Assembly (NCBI GenBank): GCA_012934845.2
Contig: WNNJ02000096.1
Location: 1 to 64,000, forward strand
Direction of reading: 5' to 3'
Length of the DNA: 64,000 nt
Source: Pomphorhynchus laevis
Taxonomy: Eukaryota; Acanthocephala; Palaeacanthocephala; Echinorhynchida; Pomphorhynchidae
This document shows, piece after piece, positions 1 through 11,331 of the stretch. Position 1 is the first letter of the stretch. Every line of letters begins with the position of its first letter. Made by a program: the position numbers and the translations under genes. The notes below the pieces were generated by a model. The model searched no databases and had not been told where the DNA came from. It worked only from the letters and a program-made list of their open reading frames with translations.

Positions 1-108
1 CTTATTATTATATAGTTATATTATTATAAAGCTCTTATTAAATTATTTTTGTTGAAACTGCATTTTAAAGTCAAAATATTCTTTAATTATTAAATTATTT
101 AATCAACG

Positions 109-500
109 TTGTTAGAACAATTGAAAAATAAAATCATAAAATAATTAGATCAAAGCAATCAATAAATTAAAACATTAATTTGTGAGTTATTGTCGTTCTT
201 ACTCGAATGTAAGGCAAGTATTTATAAGTAATATTTACAAGTATTTGAAAATATTTATTAATTAAATATTTATAAGTAATTGTAAATACTTATAATTGCG
301 CATGTTATACGAAAATATAAAATCAGAGAATAATGCTAATGGAAAATTATGCGACGTGCAATTTTTCAAATTAGAAAATTGAACAATTTGATGAACCACC
401 GATATTCTATTGGAGTAAAATATGGATTACAAAATTAAATAATTTTCATATAGATTAAGTTTAAATTCAATAAATCTATGGATTATAGAAGGTCGTATTG
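109..500. repeat. dispersed AT-rich repeat, copy A
   Basis: This copy shares long near-identical stretches with 838-1130 and 14046-14440: the block starting atcaacgttgttagaa, the block around gtgagttattgtcgtt, and a block around cagagaataatgct. It has no coding content. Copies A and C also share the right-hand part around positions 325-460. It is probably a non-autonomous mobile element of unknown class; no clear terminal structure was found. Confidence 0.7.
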
Positions 501-837
501 ACCTTCTATCATAACGATAATATTCTAAATATTAATTTAAAACAATACCTTTGTCCACAACAAGCAAAGTTATCGAGGTTAGAATTAATACATTTCTCAC
601 CGAAAACATTTTTCAATAGCTAAAGTTGAGCACACGTTTTAAATAAAAAAAAGCGCGAAATAACTCAGTTTAACATTTCGCTACAAACATTATTATAAAG
701 TTATTATATAATAACTTATTATTATAATAAGTAATTATTATATCATTAATAGTATAATAATTTATATTATTAATATTAATTAACAATATTATACTATTAA
801 TATTCTATTATTAAAATATTAATATTAATATAAAATT
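500..837. other. AT-rich spacer
   Basis: Almost pure A/T with short palindromic runs of aat/att at 690-830. I see no gene or signal here. Confidence 0.6.
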
Positions 838-1130
838 AATCAACGTTGTTAGAATAATTGAAAAATAAAATAATAAAATAATTAGATCAAAGCAATCATT
901 AAATTAGAACATTAATTTGTGAGTTATTGTCGTTTTTACCCAAATGTTAGGCAAGTATTTATAAGTAATTAAAAGCATATTAAATGTTATATACACAAAT
1001 TTTACTACTTAAATATTTATAAGTATTTGAAAATACATATTTATTACTAAAATATTTGTCTGTATCTATAAATACATTTAAATACTTAGATTATAGGAAA
1101 AAAATTAAATCAGATTAATAATTGATAATA
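838..1130. repeat. dispersed AT-rich repeat, copy B
   Basis: Nearly identical over about 230 bases (roughly 885-1110) to 14046-14270, including the atatacacaaattttactac and tatttgtctgtatctataaa segments. The left part matches copy A. The high similarity of B and C suggests fairly recent movement or gene conversion. Confidence 0.75.
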
Positions 1131-1689
1131 ATTGTTTAAATATATTCGGTATGTACTGTAAGGATATCATGTTTTTGATTCTCATTCATACATTTTTATA
1201 TTAATTTTCTTTTTTACCGTAGTATTTAATTGTATATCATAAAATATACTAATTAATTTAAATTTGAGTTTAATAGTTTATCGATGATTTAAAATATTGA
1301 CAAAATGTTATAATATTTCATATGACGCACACACGAAATTTCATGCTTAAAAATCTGTTAAAAATTAAAATTAATATCTTCTTTATATATTAAAATTATA
1401 GTTATCGCTAAATATATCAATTCATATGATATTTAATACAGTTTACAAAATATTTATAATTTATGGAACAATTTATATTTTCTAAGCTAATAAACTTTGC
1501 TTTTTAGGGCTATTATTTCTCTATCAAAACAATTGGAACATTGTATAACATAAAACTACATTACGTCAAATAGTTAAACTTGACAGAATTTATATTTAAC
1601 TAATTAAACTTTAGAAAAATTTTATTGTTTCATTTTTAAATACAAATAAGTTAAAGCGCTTATTTCAAATACATCCATCTTCCTAAAAT

Positions 1690-2900
1690 GTTGTTTTTAA
1701 TTGTCTGTTTTATTATCAACTTCCTTCAATATAAATTTCTTCCTCGTCCAGTATTACTACTTTCTTGCCGTTATTTGGGTTTGACTGACGATATCTATTA
1801 AATTCTTTAAGCCATAAACAGTTTTTATTTATCGTTTATTAAAGTTTGGCTTTGTAATCAGTGTTTTGAACCATATTTTTGTGTATCGTCGAATCTAATT
1901 AAATTTGACACCCCTATCACAAATCATATATCTTTCATTAGGAATATCTCTGGATTCGAATGTTCATCTAGTTATTTTCGTAGTGAACTCATAAATGTCA
2001 TTTTATTGAATTCATGCTGAGCTTAAGCAAAATTTCATAAAGTAATAAAGCCTTTCTTGTTGTTCTTAAGATAATACGTTATCCGTTAAATTGGCTATTG
2101 TTTCATTTGATTGCATAGTCGAAATCTAATGAATCTTTGTTTCTATGCGTTAGTTATTCATAGTCCATTAGTTATAATAGGTGTTTGAGCCACCTTATCT
2201 CATCCTATCCTTGAACTTTATGCCAATTTCAATTAACATGCTTTAAATTAATCTAAATTTTATTTTAATCTTCAATCCATATATCGCAATTTGGTTCATA
2301 ACGTAGAATTGTAAAAATTCGCCGATGTGTTAGTTCTATAGCAAATTCTACTACCAGTCGAGATGACTCTCTTAAATGTTTTAAATTGGACCAGCTATTG
2401 ATATGATCGCTCATAAGACGATACTTCCATTTTTCTTCATAATTAAATATGAACTATTTAAACAGTTAGCTATTTCATACTACACACTAAATGATTTCGC
2501 ATTTTGAAAACAGCTATGATATCATTCATTACTCAATTCAATGCACTCAGACTTACAACATGTCAGATTCAGGCTCGGCATATTGGTAATGATATGTTCG
2601 CTAACTCTGAAGGCTATGTATCGACGTTGCTGGTTTTGAATCCGTGCTCCACTTTCGTTTTGAAACTTTGTTTTTTCAATCAGTGATGTAGCGCTTTACT
2701 GATTATGCTAGTTCCATTTAGTAACGAAAAATTCCTTAGTACATAAAATAAACTTTGACATTGATATCAGATATCATTTTACCGAGATGCCATCAATAGC
2801 ATACTTTCATAAATTGCAAGTAACTCAAGATTCACATTATATTAACTTGAATTTATGCTGTTGGTGATCCTGCAACTGGATACTTTCTACTATTCTTAAA
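1690..2900 (-). mobile_element. decayed LTR retrotransposon pol remnant
   Basis: Read on the minus strand, the segment keeps pieces that resemble retrotransposon pol. An RNase H-like stretch lies near 2290-2460 (MSDH followed by an Arg-rich region). An integrase-like stretch lies near 1900-1965 (ICDRG-type motif), with a C-terminal piece near 1710-1810. The order RNase H then integrase fits Ty3/gypsy or BEL/Pao; which one is unresolved. It is old and broken many times, and no terminal repeats were recognised. Base composition has largely drifted to that of the surrounding DNA. Confidence 0.45.
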
Positions 2901-3304
2901 GTTGGGTAAGTCACAATAGAAGTAATATGCATTACAGGTAAAATCTCAACATAATATATATGTTTTTGGACCAACCTACTATAGTTTATAAATAATATAT
3001 TTCGAAAGTTTTAATCGAGAGAATGTTTAAATTTTAAAAGATAGAAATTTAGCGATAGAAATTTTGATATTAAAAATTAATCATTTGGCTCTTTCGCTTA
3101 CTTTCTTACAATTGCATTAGTTAATCTGCCAGATGGACGGCAAGTTTTGTCGGATTTCCGTACAAACAATACAACGAGTATATTAAAGATTAGTATCATT
3201 TTTATTTCTAAAAATATAAGATTTTAAAAAAAGAGATGTGATATGAAAAAATTTCAATTTTTAAATTATAAATTAGATAATTTTACTAAAACCAAGAAGA
3301 AAAT

Positions 3305-3440
3305 AATTTCCCTTTATTTGAAAAAAATCAATATTTCGATAGCTTCTGCTAACAACACCAGGATTAAAATTACATTTTATTGTAATCCTGATGATAGCAG
3401 CAGCTATCGAAATATTGAATTTTTTCAAATAAAGGATAAT
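3305..3440. repeat. foldback repeat with hammerhead-like arms
   Basis: The arms at about 3308-3365 and 3380-3440 are inverted copies (ctttatttgaaaaa.. and ..ttttttcaaataaag). Each arm carries a decayed box set: CTGATGA, then a short AGC-rich stem, then GAAA. On the plus strand this is at 3388-3415. The same family forms the foldback at 24430-24665 and resembles the 58-60 kb satellite arms. Confidence 0.6.
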
Positions 3441-3456
3441 TATTTTCTTTTTTGTA

Positions 3457-3527
3457 CCATCTAATTAAAATGGTTAAGAACCATCTAATTAAAATGGTTA
3501 AAAACCATCTAATTAAAATGGTTAAGT
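3457..3527. repeat. 24-bp tandem repeat, three copies
   Basis: The unit ccatctaattaaaatggtta plus four bases begins at 3457, 3481 and 3505 and is nearly identical in all three copies. The unit itself is partly palindromic (ccat/atgg). No coding role is seen. Confidence 0.85.
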
Positions 3528-4039
3528 GTTTATTATTAATTATTAACAAAAAATGAATAAAATTTAAAATTAGTTTTAAATTTGCATTGAAAGCTTCTTA
3601 AATATACGTGAACTAAAGCATAATGAGAAATAAATAAGAAATTAAAACATAATAATTCCATTTTTGAAATTATGTAAAAAATGTAATAATATTTTGCAAA
3701 CCTTATTTAGTTAACATAATCCATTTTTATAATAAATAGCAATCGTTTTTGTATCTAGTTAAGAGAAAATTTGTTGATTGCTTTGATTATTTTTATATTT
3801 CATACATTTCAAGTATTTTCGAAAAAATCGGATCAGCTTACTGAGTATACGAATATTATACTAATATTAATATTATATCATTAATATTATATTAATGATA
3901 AATACAATTAATAATCATAAATAATAAATAATTATATTAGATTTTATAAATTGATATAAGGATTATAGAATTAAAATTATAGATACATACCATAAATAAC
4001 TATAGAAAATAAATGATTATATAAGATTTTATATAATTT

Positions 4040-5455
4040 ATATAAAGATTATAGTTAATCAGGAAGACTGTTTTTCTATCTTGAATCTACTGCCTATTCA
4101 TCCACCTAACATAGCAGCGTTGTTAAATGCATGATAATAACGTATTTCATCTTATGAAATTAAATTATCTAGTGTCTATCATTTTAATACAGAGTTATCT
4201 ACTATCCATAAAGATTTTACTCTTAGGAGTTAACATGTTTTATTAATAGTTTGTTGATTAATAGTTTATTAATAATGTATTAATATATTGTTGATTTTAC
4301 GATTTTATGTTTGAATTTATATTTAGAGTAAACTTGTTTAAAATATATATCTATTAAATAATTTACAAATTTTTATCTACTATCCATAAATATTTTATTC
4401 TGAAGAGTTTAAATGTTTTATATTTTTTTGATTTATATATTTTAGATAATCCATTAAATCTTACTACATAAAATCCATTAAATCTTACTACATATTAATC
4501 TACATATCACTACATATTAATGTTATGTAACATTATTATGGTCATATAAAAAATCATTATTTAACGTATTTATAACTAAATGCTTTAATATATTCATATT
4601 GTACTTTAGCGTGAAATGCATCTATTAAATTATTTAAATGATTTTGATTAAAACCAATATCATTACATATTGTTGCAATTCTTAAAATTTCATTATTTTA
4701 TGTATTATATTTTATATTATATGGTATACATGAAAGCTCACACAAAAATATGTTTCTTGTAAATTTAAATATGTCATCTTTACGAAATAAATTAATAGTA
4801 GTTTTAGTTAATGTTAATTTAATGTTCATATCTAAATATACACCTTCTTTATCATCGATATTGGTTTTGTTAAGAATAAGGCTTTCTGGATAAATTTGTT
4901 CGCTTATTGAATAAAATTTTAAGAGTTAAATACACATATATCATCAATGTATCGAGACATATATTTCATACCTTTATATATTTCAGATTTATGCTTTAAA
5001 CAATTATGAATAAATTCATATTATATAAAACTTAAAAATAAGTCAGCTATAATTGGACTACTATAACCTTCCATTGGAACACCTTTTACTTGTCTAAATA
5101 TAGATGTCCCTACTTTTAAATAATTTTGATTTATCAAAATATTTAAGGATTCTATTAATTCAATTTTATCCATATATTTATATTTACTTTATGGTTTAAT
5201 TGTTGTTAGATAGGCGTTATAATTATTATAACATATAAATGTATATCTTTTTCCGAATATAAGATTTATTAATTTTATTAACGCTTCTTTAATATCTACG
5301 AAATCTAGATTTGTATAAAGCGTACTAAAATCGTACGTATTTATATTTTGAAACTTTATTCCTTTTGTCTGTTCTAAAAATTCTTTTGTAGAATTAATAT
5401 TGAAATAGTGTTTTATACCACAGGTCAATAATAACTTGTCACAGTCTACGTATTT
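4040..5455 (-). mobile_element. Naiad-type Penelope-like element, 3' fragment
   Basis: On the minus strand the segment encodes reverse transcriptase pieces in family order. Motif A is DFSTLY near 5310-5330. Motif B is GVPM near 5060-5075. Motif C is RYIDDI near 4940-4960. The thumb tail near 4560-4780 is homologous to 36240-36360. Downstream (4040-4230) lies a diverged copy of the element's 3' tail. It is homologous to the longer copy at 40.7-43.8 kb and carries sequence deleted from that copy. Frameshifts and stops make it inactive. Confidence 0.8.
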
Positions 5456-5569
5456 TATACTATATATAATTAAAAACGCGGGTTATACAATAAAAATAAA
5501 AAATAACGAGTTATATGAGATTTTGTACAATTTATATTTATATCAAGTTAAAATTTAAAATTTAAATTT

Positions 5570-5690
5570 AAAATCAAAGTCAATTTTTGTGAATTGACTT
5601 ATAAATAACAGACAATGTATAAGAATAAGGATTAGAGGTAATCAGGGGGAATTAGCATTCTGATGACCTGTAGAAAAAGTCCGTTAGCAA
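5570..5690 (-). mobile_element. Naiad 3'-tail fragment
   Basis: A diverged copy of the tail at 40917-40995, sharing gaattgact.ataaataacag and the gattagaggt.atcagg block. This is another 3'-end insertion, separate from the one ending near 4040. Confidence 0.6.
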
Positions 5691-6314
5691 AAGTATATTT
5701 TACAAATTATATATTTATTTTGGAAGTTAACGTATTTTCTAGGGTTTTTATATCTTTGGTAATGTAGAAAAGAAGCCGTTTTTACAACGAAAGCTTAAAG
5801 AATTAAAGAATTAAAATCAATATGTAACGATAATGTTATTTACAATCTATAATATTTTATATTAAATTAATCAAAAATTATATGTAATATTACTAATATT
5901 AAATATATTAATAATATTAATATATTAATAAGGTATTTATATAAATTTGCGTTCTTCGTTATTAGTAAGACCTCTGTATCTTTTGTTTAAGTATACCCAA
6001 TTAAATAATGAATAATTAAATAATTCTTAAATTGATTACAATTGAATAATCCTTGATAAGGGTATGCCTACGCGCTAATAGGACCCAATATTGGGTCCAA
6101 ATTAGGACCCAATAAGTACTTAATTATTGATTATACCAATTTACAAATTTATTGCTAATTCTGTTTAAGTCACCTTTTATGTTCAAACACTTTGAATGTC
6201 CACGTATTGCATTTGTAAATTGTACAAAAACAAAGTTTTTTAAAGTGTTTAAAAACAATAAGAAACTCAATATAATTACATTTATTATTTAAATAATTAT
6301 TTAACGTTTCCTAA

Positions 6315-6641
6315 TGCTTAATAATAAGAAATATTAAAATACCGAAAATACACAACATTTTTAAAAAGAAACCAAAACATGATAATGATGGAGTTGTTTA
6401 TAAAATTTCTTGTTTAGAATGCGATAAAATATATGTGGGTCAAACAGGTCAACCATTGAAGATTAGATTAAAACAACACAAATTTACACTCAAAAAAGGC
6501 CTAAGTAGCGCTATTGTAGACCATAATTTAAATTTAGATCACAATATTGACTATAATAATACTGTTGTTTTAGCAAAAGAAACCAATTGTTTAAATATAA
6601 AAATTCTTGAGGCTTATTGCATTCATAAAATTACAATATAA
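6315..6641 (+). pseudogene. Penelope-type PLE, C-terminal GIY-YIG endonuclease fragment
   Basis: An open frame from 6315 to the stop at 6639-6641 encodes the C-terminal endonuclease of a canonical (EN-last) Penelope-like retroelement. GVVYKISCLECDKIYVGQT gives the GIY-YIG core with the characteristic Cys pair. It is followed by an Arg/His helix (RLKQHK), the family's SA..H...H.ID block, and the terminal E-A-x-x-I segment ending at the natural stop. The reverse transcriptase upstream is missing, so this is a 5'-truncated copy. In family members the domain nicks target DNA. It differs clearly from the Naiad-type endonuclease at 43 kb, so two PLE lineages coexist here. Confidence 0.85.
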
Positions 6642-7040
6642 TTATACCGAATAATAAACCTGACGTAACGTTCAAATATGTTATAAAGATGTTGTAAACG
6701 ATTCAAATAATTAAATTATCTTTTCTATTTTATTTCTATACTATATTTAATTTTTCTAGTAATTTTAATTATTTTTCTACTTTTTCTATTCTTTTTTAAA
6801 TTATTTATTTTAAATGAAAATATTATTGTTATTATTTTTGTTTTGTTTCTAAACTATTTTGAATAATCATTTTTATAGCGTTTTGAGTACCTTCAAAAAT
6901 TGCCAAAATCGTATCCAAAATTAAAAGAACAGTGAAAGCAGCTGATAAACGCTGAGACCAGCAGCACTTGCCCAAAGTAAATGGTGTCGATCGTTTTGAA
7001 CTATTTTATATAATCATGTACATTTTAAAAAGGTAATTTT

Positions 7041-7068
7041 CTGAAGATGCTAACAAAAATTAGCGAAA
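7041..7068 (+). ncRNA. hammerhead-like motif downstream of the PLE fragment
   Basis: CTGAAGA (7041-7047) fits the CUGANGA core. One extra T follows, then the stem gctaa/ttagc (7049-7053 with 7060-7064), then GAAA (7065-7068). Further downstream, gatccagctccaataattc matches the conserved sequence next to the core in the 58-kb satellite. The third helix is not convincing, so this is probably a decayed ribozyme. Its position 400 bases after a Penelope-type endonuclease ties the hammerhead family to PLEs. Confidence 0.6.
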
Positions 7069-7284
7069 TATCAACTAAAATGTTCCTCCTTTGATCCAGC
7101 TCCAATAATTCTTTATCAATAACGGATCAGTATTTAAACTATTTAAAATCAAACAGATATTTTTATTGTAATTGCGTTAACACTTTGCTGTTTTAAAAAT
7201 TATGTCGTTCTTTTACGAAATACACACTTGTTGGGAAATATTTCACGAAATATCAAATAAAATTTTCCTCCTTTCTTTAATTAC

Positions 7285-7660
7285 TTTAAAACTTATTGAA
7301 AACAATTATTAGAATTAAATACACATATATCATCAATGTATCGAAACATATATTTCATATATTTATATTGTTTAGATTTAGTTTTTACACAGTTATGATC
7401 AAATTCATATTCTATAAAGCTTAAAAACAAGTCAGCTATAATTGGGCTACTATTACCACCCATTGGAACACCTTTTACTTGTCTAAATATAGATGTCACT
7501 ACTTTCAAATAATTTTGATTAATCAAAATATTTAAGGATTCTATTAATTCAATTTTATCCATATATTTATATCATTATACTTACATCATTTCTTAAAATT
7601 TAATTATTTAATGTATTATATTTAAAACTATATAGTATGCATGAATGCTCATGATATATA
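7285..7660 (-). pseudogene. Naiad-type PLE reverse transcriptase fragment
   Basis: The minus-strand open frame 7562-7293 carries RT motif B (VKGVPMGGNSSPIIAD), the following helix, and motif C (RYIDDICVFN). It is nearly identical to the equivalent part of 41255-41953. A short piece of the thumb region lies at 7590-7650, out of order with the rest. Rearranged partial insertions are typical of PLEs. It is not functional. Confidence 0.85.
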
Positions 7661-9057
7661 TAATATTAAAATATATAATATTGGTTTTGTTAAAAATAAG
7701 GCTACCTTTATATATCGGAATATCAATTTTTTTAATAAATTTTTTTATTTATAAAAATATTTTAGAATTTACTTAACAGCTGCAATTTAAATTAGTGGAT
7801 AATTGTAAATTGAAGCATACAACGGTATTCACAATGTGGCCGAGAGGAAGTTCAAAACTTTATTTCATGATAAAGTTTGGTAATATTTGTAATCACAAAT
7901 AACTTGAAATTTTATTGAATGCTTAGTACTTTACTACTGACTCTGTAATTACAACGTTAAATATCTTCGCACAATCAAATTGAGTAATTTAAAGACTATA
8001 TTTAAAGTTTTCATTATTTAAAGAATAGGTAGGAGAAATGTTTTATTAATTTAATCATTTTTCACTGAATATTACAATAAACTACTAACTCTATTGATAG
8101 ACTACTTACTTCAGCTTAAATTGAAATTTTGTTCAAAGACAAATCATACTTTTCGATTATTTTGTTTGTAAGTATACCAGCTAAGTTATGTAACAAGCAA
8201 TACTTTAATTGTCAATTTCGAATTTTTGTTCCGTTTGAAAAGTTATATATTAAGCATGTAACAATTCATTGAATTCGGTTAAAGGAATTTAAATGAAGTG
8301 AAATATTGTTTCGTCATCAAAACGAATATTCACGAATGACACCGCTATTTTATCAAAAGAATTTTAATCAAATGTCATCTTTACAATTGCAATCAAATTA
8401 TTATCTTGATTAGTCGAATAGTAAATTCAACAAATTCTGAAAAATTAAAGTGCGTGTCGATTGAAACGCTAGATTATTGATACATCGTTGTGAAAAAGGA
8501 TTTTAAAAAGACTTATTTGATTAATAAAGAAAACGGCGACAATCTTATACATAATTATACAGAATTTATTTAGAAAAGATGAAATACTAATTGAGATAAT
8601 TGATAATTTCGAAATAAACAAATTATTAAATGATCAGTTTATTGATTGTTGCATGTATTTTTAATGATATTCAGTATTTTAAATTATTGAACTGTGGTTG
8701 AACATATGTAATATTTAGCATTTAAAATGATTATATAATTTGCGAATATAAAAAATTCACAATTAAACAAAGTTAAATATAATATTTTTTATTAAAGTTA
8801 AAGGAATCATTATGCAAATTTCTAATTGCTAAAAAATAATTCAATTTGATAAATTTTGAAACACTCATATATTAAGAGGTCTGTTTGAGGAACCCTGCAC
8901 TTATGTATTTTTATAAAATAGTGTTTTTTAAAAATTATTTTCACAAGATAATTTTTAATATTTTTTCTTTCCTACCTAATTTATTTTAATAGAGCAACAG
9001 TCGAAAATCAGCAAAGAAAAATAAGCCTTCAGCATCACATTGTTTAACTTGCTGTTT
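7661..9057. other. intergenic, no gene seen
   Basis: AT-rich DNA with scattered stops in all frames. I recognise no repeat family, splice-bounded exon or RNA here. Confidence 0.5.
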
Positions 9058-9365
9058 CTATTCGACCCTCAATACCTTAGATGGAAAATTTACCACGTAC
9101 ATTACAAAATGGTGTATTGTAAATTTGTAATCACGATACAGTTGTAAGTCAACAAGCGAACACAAAAGCGATTCGGCATTATATAATAGAAATATTATTG
9201 CAGCCTCCCTCCGCATCGCAGAGCGATACGGCATTATAGTTGTTACTAATAAGTAAACGGGAGAAACGGACATAACTGGGTATTGGAAACCATCACAGTC
9301 CATCAGCAATCATATCCCTAGAACGGTTTCTGCTTGTTGAGCTTCATCAGTAGGGTCCAGATTTT
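9058..9365 (-). repeat. GC-richer insertion carrying a hammerhead motif
   Basis: A block of about 300 bases with noticeably more G+C than its surroundings. On the minus strand it begins with the hammerhead candidate at 9355-9316. The 83-codon minus-strand frame across it has no recognisable domain and is probably chance. Most likely a small non-autonomous ribozyme-bearing element. Confidence 0.45.
9316..9355 (-). ncRNA. candidate type I hammerhead ribozyme
   Basis: Read on the minus strand: stem I CCCUA (9355-9351) with UAGGG (9320-9316), perfect 5 bp; core CUGAUGA (9350-9344); stem II GCU/AGC with loop CAACA and an A.A mismatch against the core (9343-9331); GAAA (9330-9327); then a minimal stem III ending in UUC before the predicted cut after 9321. 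All invariant boxes are present. Stem III is reduced to about one pair, as in the minimal hammerheads known from PLEs. Weakness: the A.A mismatch where G-C is usual. Confidence 0.55.
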
Positions 9366-10348
9366 AAGTGTTTAGCGATCCTCAACCAAAGTTAAGAAAT
9401 GTTCATCACAAGATTAATTATTACAAGACAACCTTCAAGTTTACGGTCGATCACAAGACTCTACTACGCTTAGATACAATCATATGTAAAATACTATGTA
9501 AATACCAGATTCCATACTTCTTGCACTTACCCGATAGATCCTTGGAATCTTCAATAGATCCTTGGGATCGTTTCAAACACAAAATCAACATATATACTAC
9601 ATACTATATATATATTGTTAGAGTATATATTTATAAATATATAATCATTTATATAAAGAGTATTTCGAACATATACAATATAATTTTTATCAAATATAAA
9701 ATTTAATGAATATGTGCGTCTGATCGTGCGATAAATATATTGAACCATCAGATTTTAACCAATTAGAGTTGGTAATTTTAATTGAAATAATTCTTTACCG
9801 CAACTGAAAATTGATATTAAATTTTCGACCAAATTTAAAATCAAATTTCAAATCAATCTTATGTTAGATAAGTGCATCACATTCATTAGCAAATGCAATT
9901 CATAGAAAATGCATTTCTATAATTCAAGAGATGTCGTAAAATAACGCTTTGAATTTCCTCATTATCATTCTATGATAACGTTTTCCATACAGCCTGCATT
10001 TACTTAATGTATATTATCAAGATGACATAAAAATGTGTCTGTTATCCACATATTTAAAAATGTTATTACTTTAAGCAAAACAAATTATGTACAAAATTAT
10101 ATTCAAAAATATAGCTTTCATTGAATCGATAAAACTAAGGGGGCTATTCGTCTGTATGAAATCATAAAGACCAAAGATCATTTAAATGACATACAATATA
10201 TTGAACATAGATAGTACAAGTATGTATCTGTGTGTAGCAAGAGTACAAATTTAGCACAATAAAAGTAGATAGCATAATACTGCGCACAAACATTTTGATA
10301 AGCAAACTTAAATCCTCTATCCATTTCGTGGACAATTATCGTTTTTAG
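9366..10348. other. intergenic or intronic, no gene seen
   Basis: AT-rich. It holds at most upstream exon(s) of the coding segment that starts at 10349; I could not identify them. Confidence 0.45.
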
Positions 10349-11331
10349 TGCAGCTGCCTTTTACTGTATGGCTACATGATCTCTTGTATAATAGAGAAGA
10401 ACAAATTCGTTATAAGATTCATTATTGCGAACGACGAACTTTGAGAACGAACAATACTAAACGGAATATGTTTAATTTTTGTATAGCACGAGATTGCTCT
10501 TTGCACAACACAGCAGCTTTGTTAGAGGTATGGTGCTCAGCTACGATCATAATGACCAATGGAATGGTAATGATAAGAAATTCCACGGATGAATTTAATT
10601 CAAGTTCAATCAAAGATGAGCTGTATGAGACCATTACTGAAGTGTATAACAAAACATATCCCAATCATCAGGACCATTTAGATCCGGACCAAAAGTACGG
10701 GCTCAATTTGAACGTCAGTGAAAATATTGTCAATAGTACAAGTGGCATTATTGCAGCCGGTTTTGGCATTCATTCTGTAACAAACTTTACTAAACTGGAC
10801 TATTACAATTCCAGCAACACATCCAGAAAAAATATGACTTCATATGATGCCGAGTTTAAGTTCGATAATGAAACTACCGACATTGGATTCTTAGATGCCA
10901 AATCTCTATTCGACGATGGTATATCCCAGGCAAATAACAGTAATTTTTCGAAAATCATACAGTCGACCTTTAAATATGCGGAAGATCAACCCGGTATAAT
11001 AATTGAATTTCAATTTAATAACTCACTGAATGTTACAACTGGCACACAGTTACGGTCACCTAATATGATAAGCGTAACAAGTGAGACAGAGTTTAGTTTA
11101 AATGATGTCGACAATTCAACTTTCAGTGATCAGCCAGATCATTCAGATTCCACTACCAGTAAAATTATCAAACTGAACAGCAGTAGGCATCTGGATAGCA
11201 AACTATTTCCGATGAATACTGCCGTGATTACAACTGAACTTGGCAATAGTGAATTTACCACAGATAATTTCCAAGAAACCGTAAAAACAACTCTTTCTGT
11301 GATCAAAAGCTCATTAGTTGTCATCTCATAG
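10349..11331 (+). CDS. terminal exon of an unrecognised Asn/Ser/Thr-rich protein
   Basis: A long open stretch of about 327 codons ending with TAG at 11329-11331. It begins right after a good splice acceptor (tatcgtttttag, ending 10348), so the first codon is probably shared with an upstream exon and the true start lies further left. The product is unrecognised. The first 80 residues include a Cys/His-containing stretch (NFCIARDCSLHN). The rest is low in charge clusters and very rich in N-glycosylation sequons (about fourteen N-x-S/T, for example NSSS, NKT, NVS, NFT, NMT), which suggests a secreted or surface protein. No transmembrane segment is clear; the last 15 residues are only mildly hydrophobic. 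Base composition is less AT-rich than its flanks, supporting real coding. Confident as coding, not on function. Confidence 0.65.

Noticed and set aside
2504-2686. 60-codon plus-strand open frame
   Set aside because: It lies antisense across decayed retrotransposon pol sequence and has no features of its own.
9368-9748. Overlapping open frames on both strands
   Set aside because: Low-complexity Ile/Tyr/Asn-rich translations from AT-rich DNA; no splice borders or homology.
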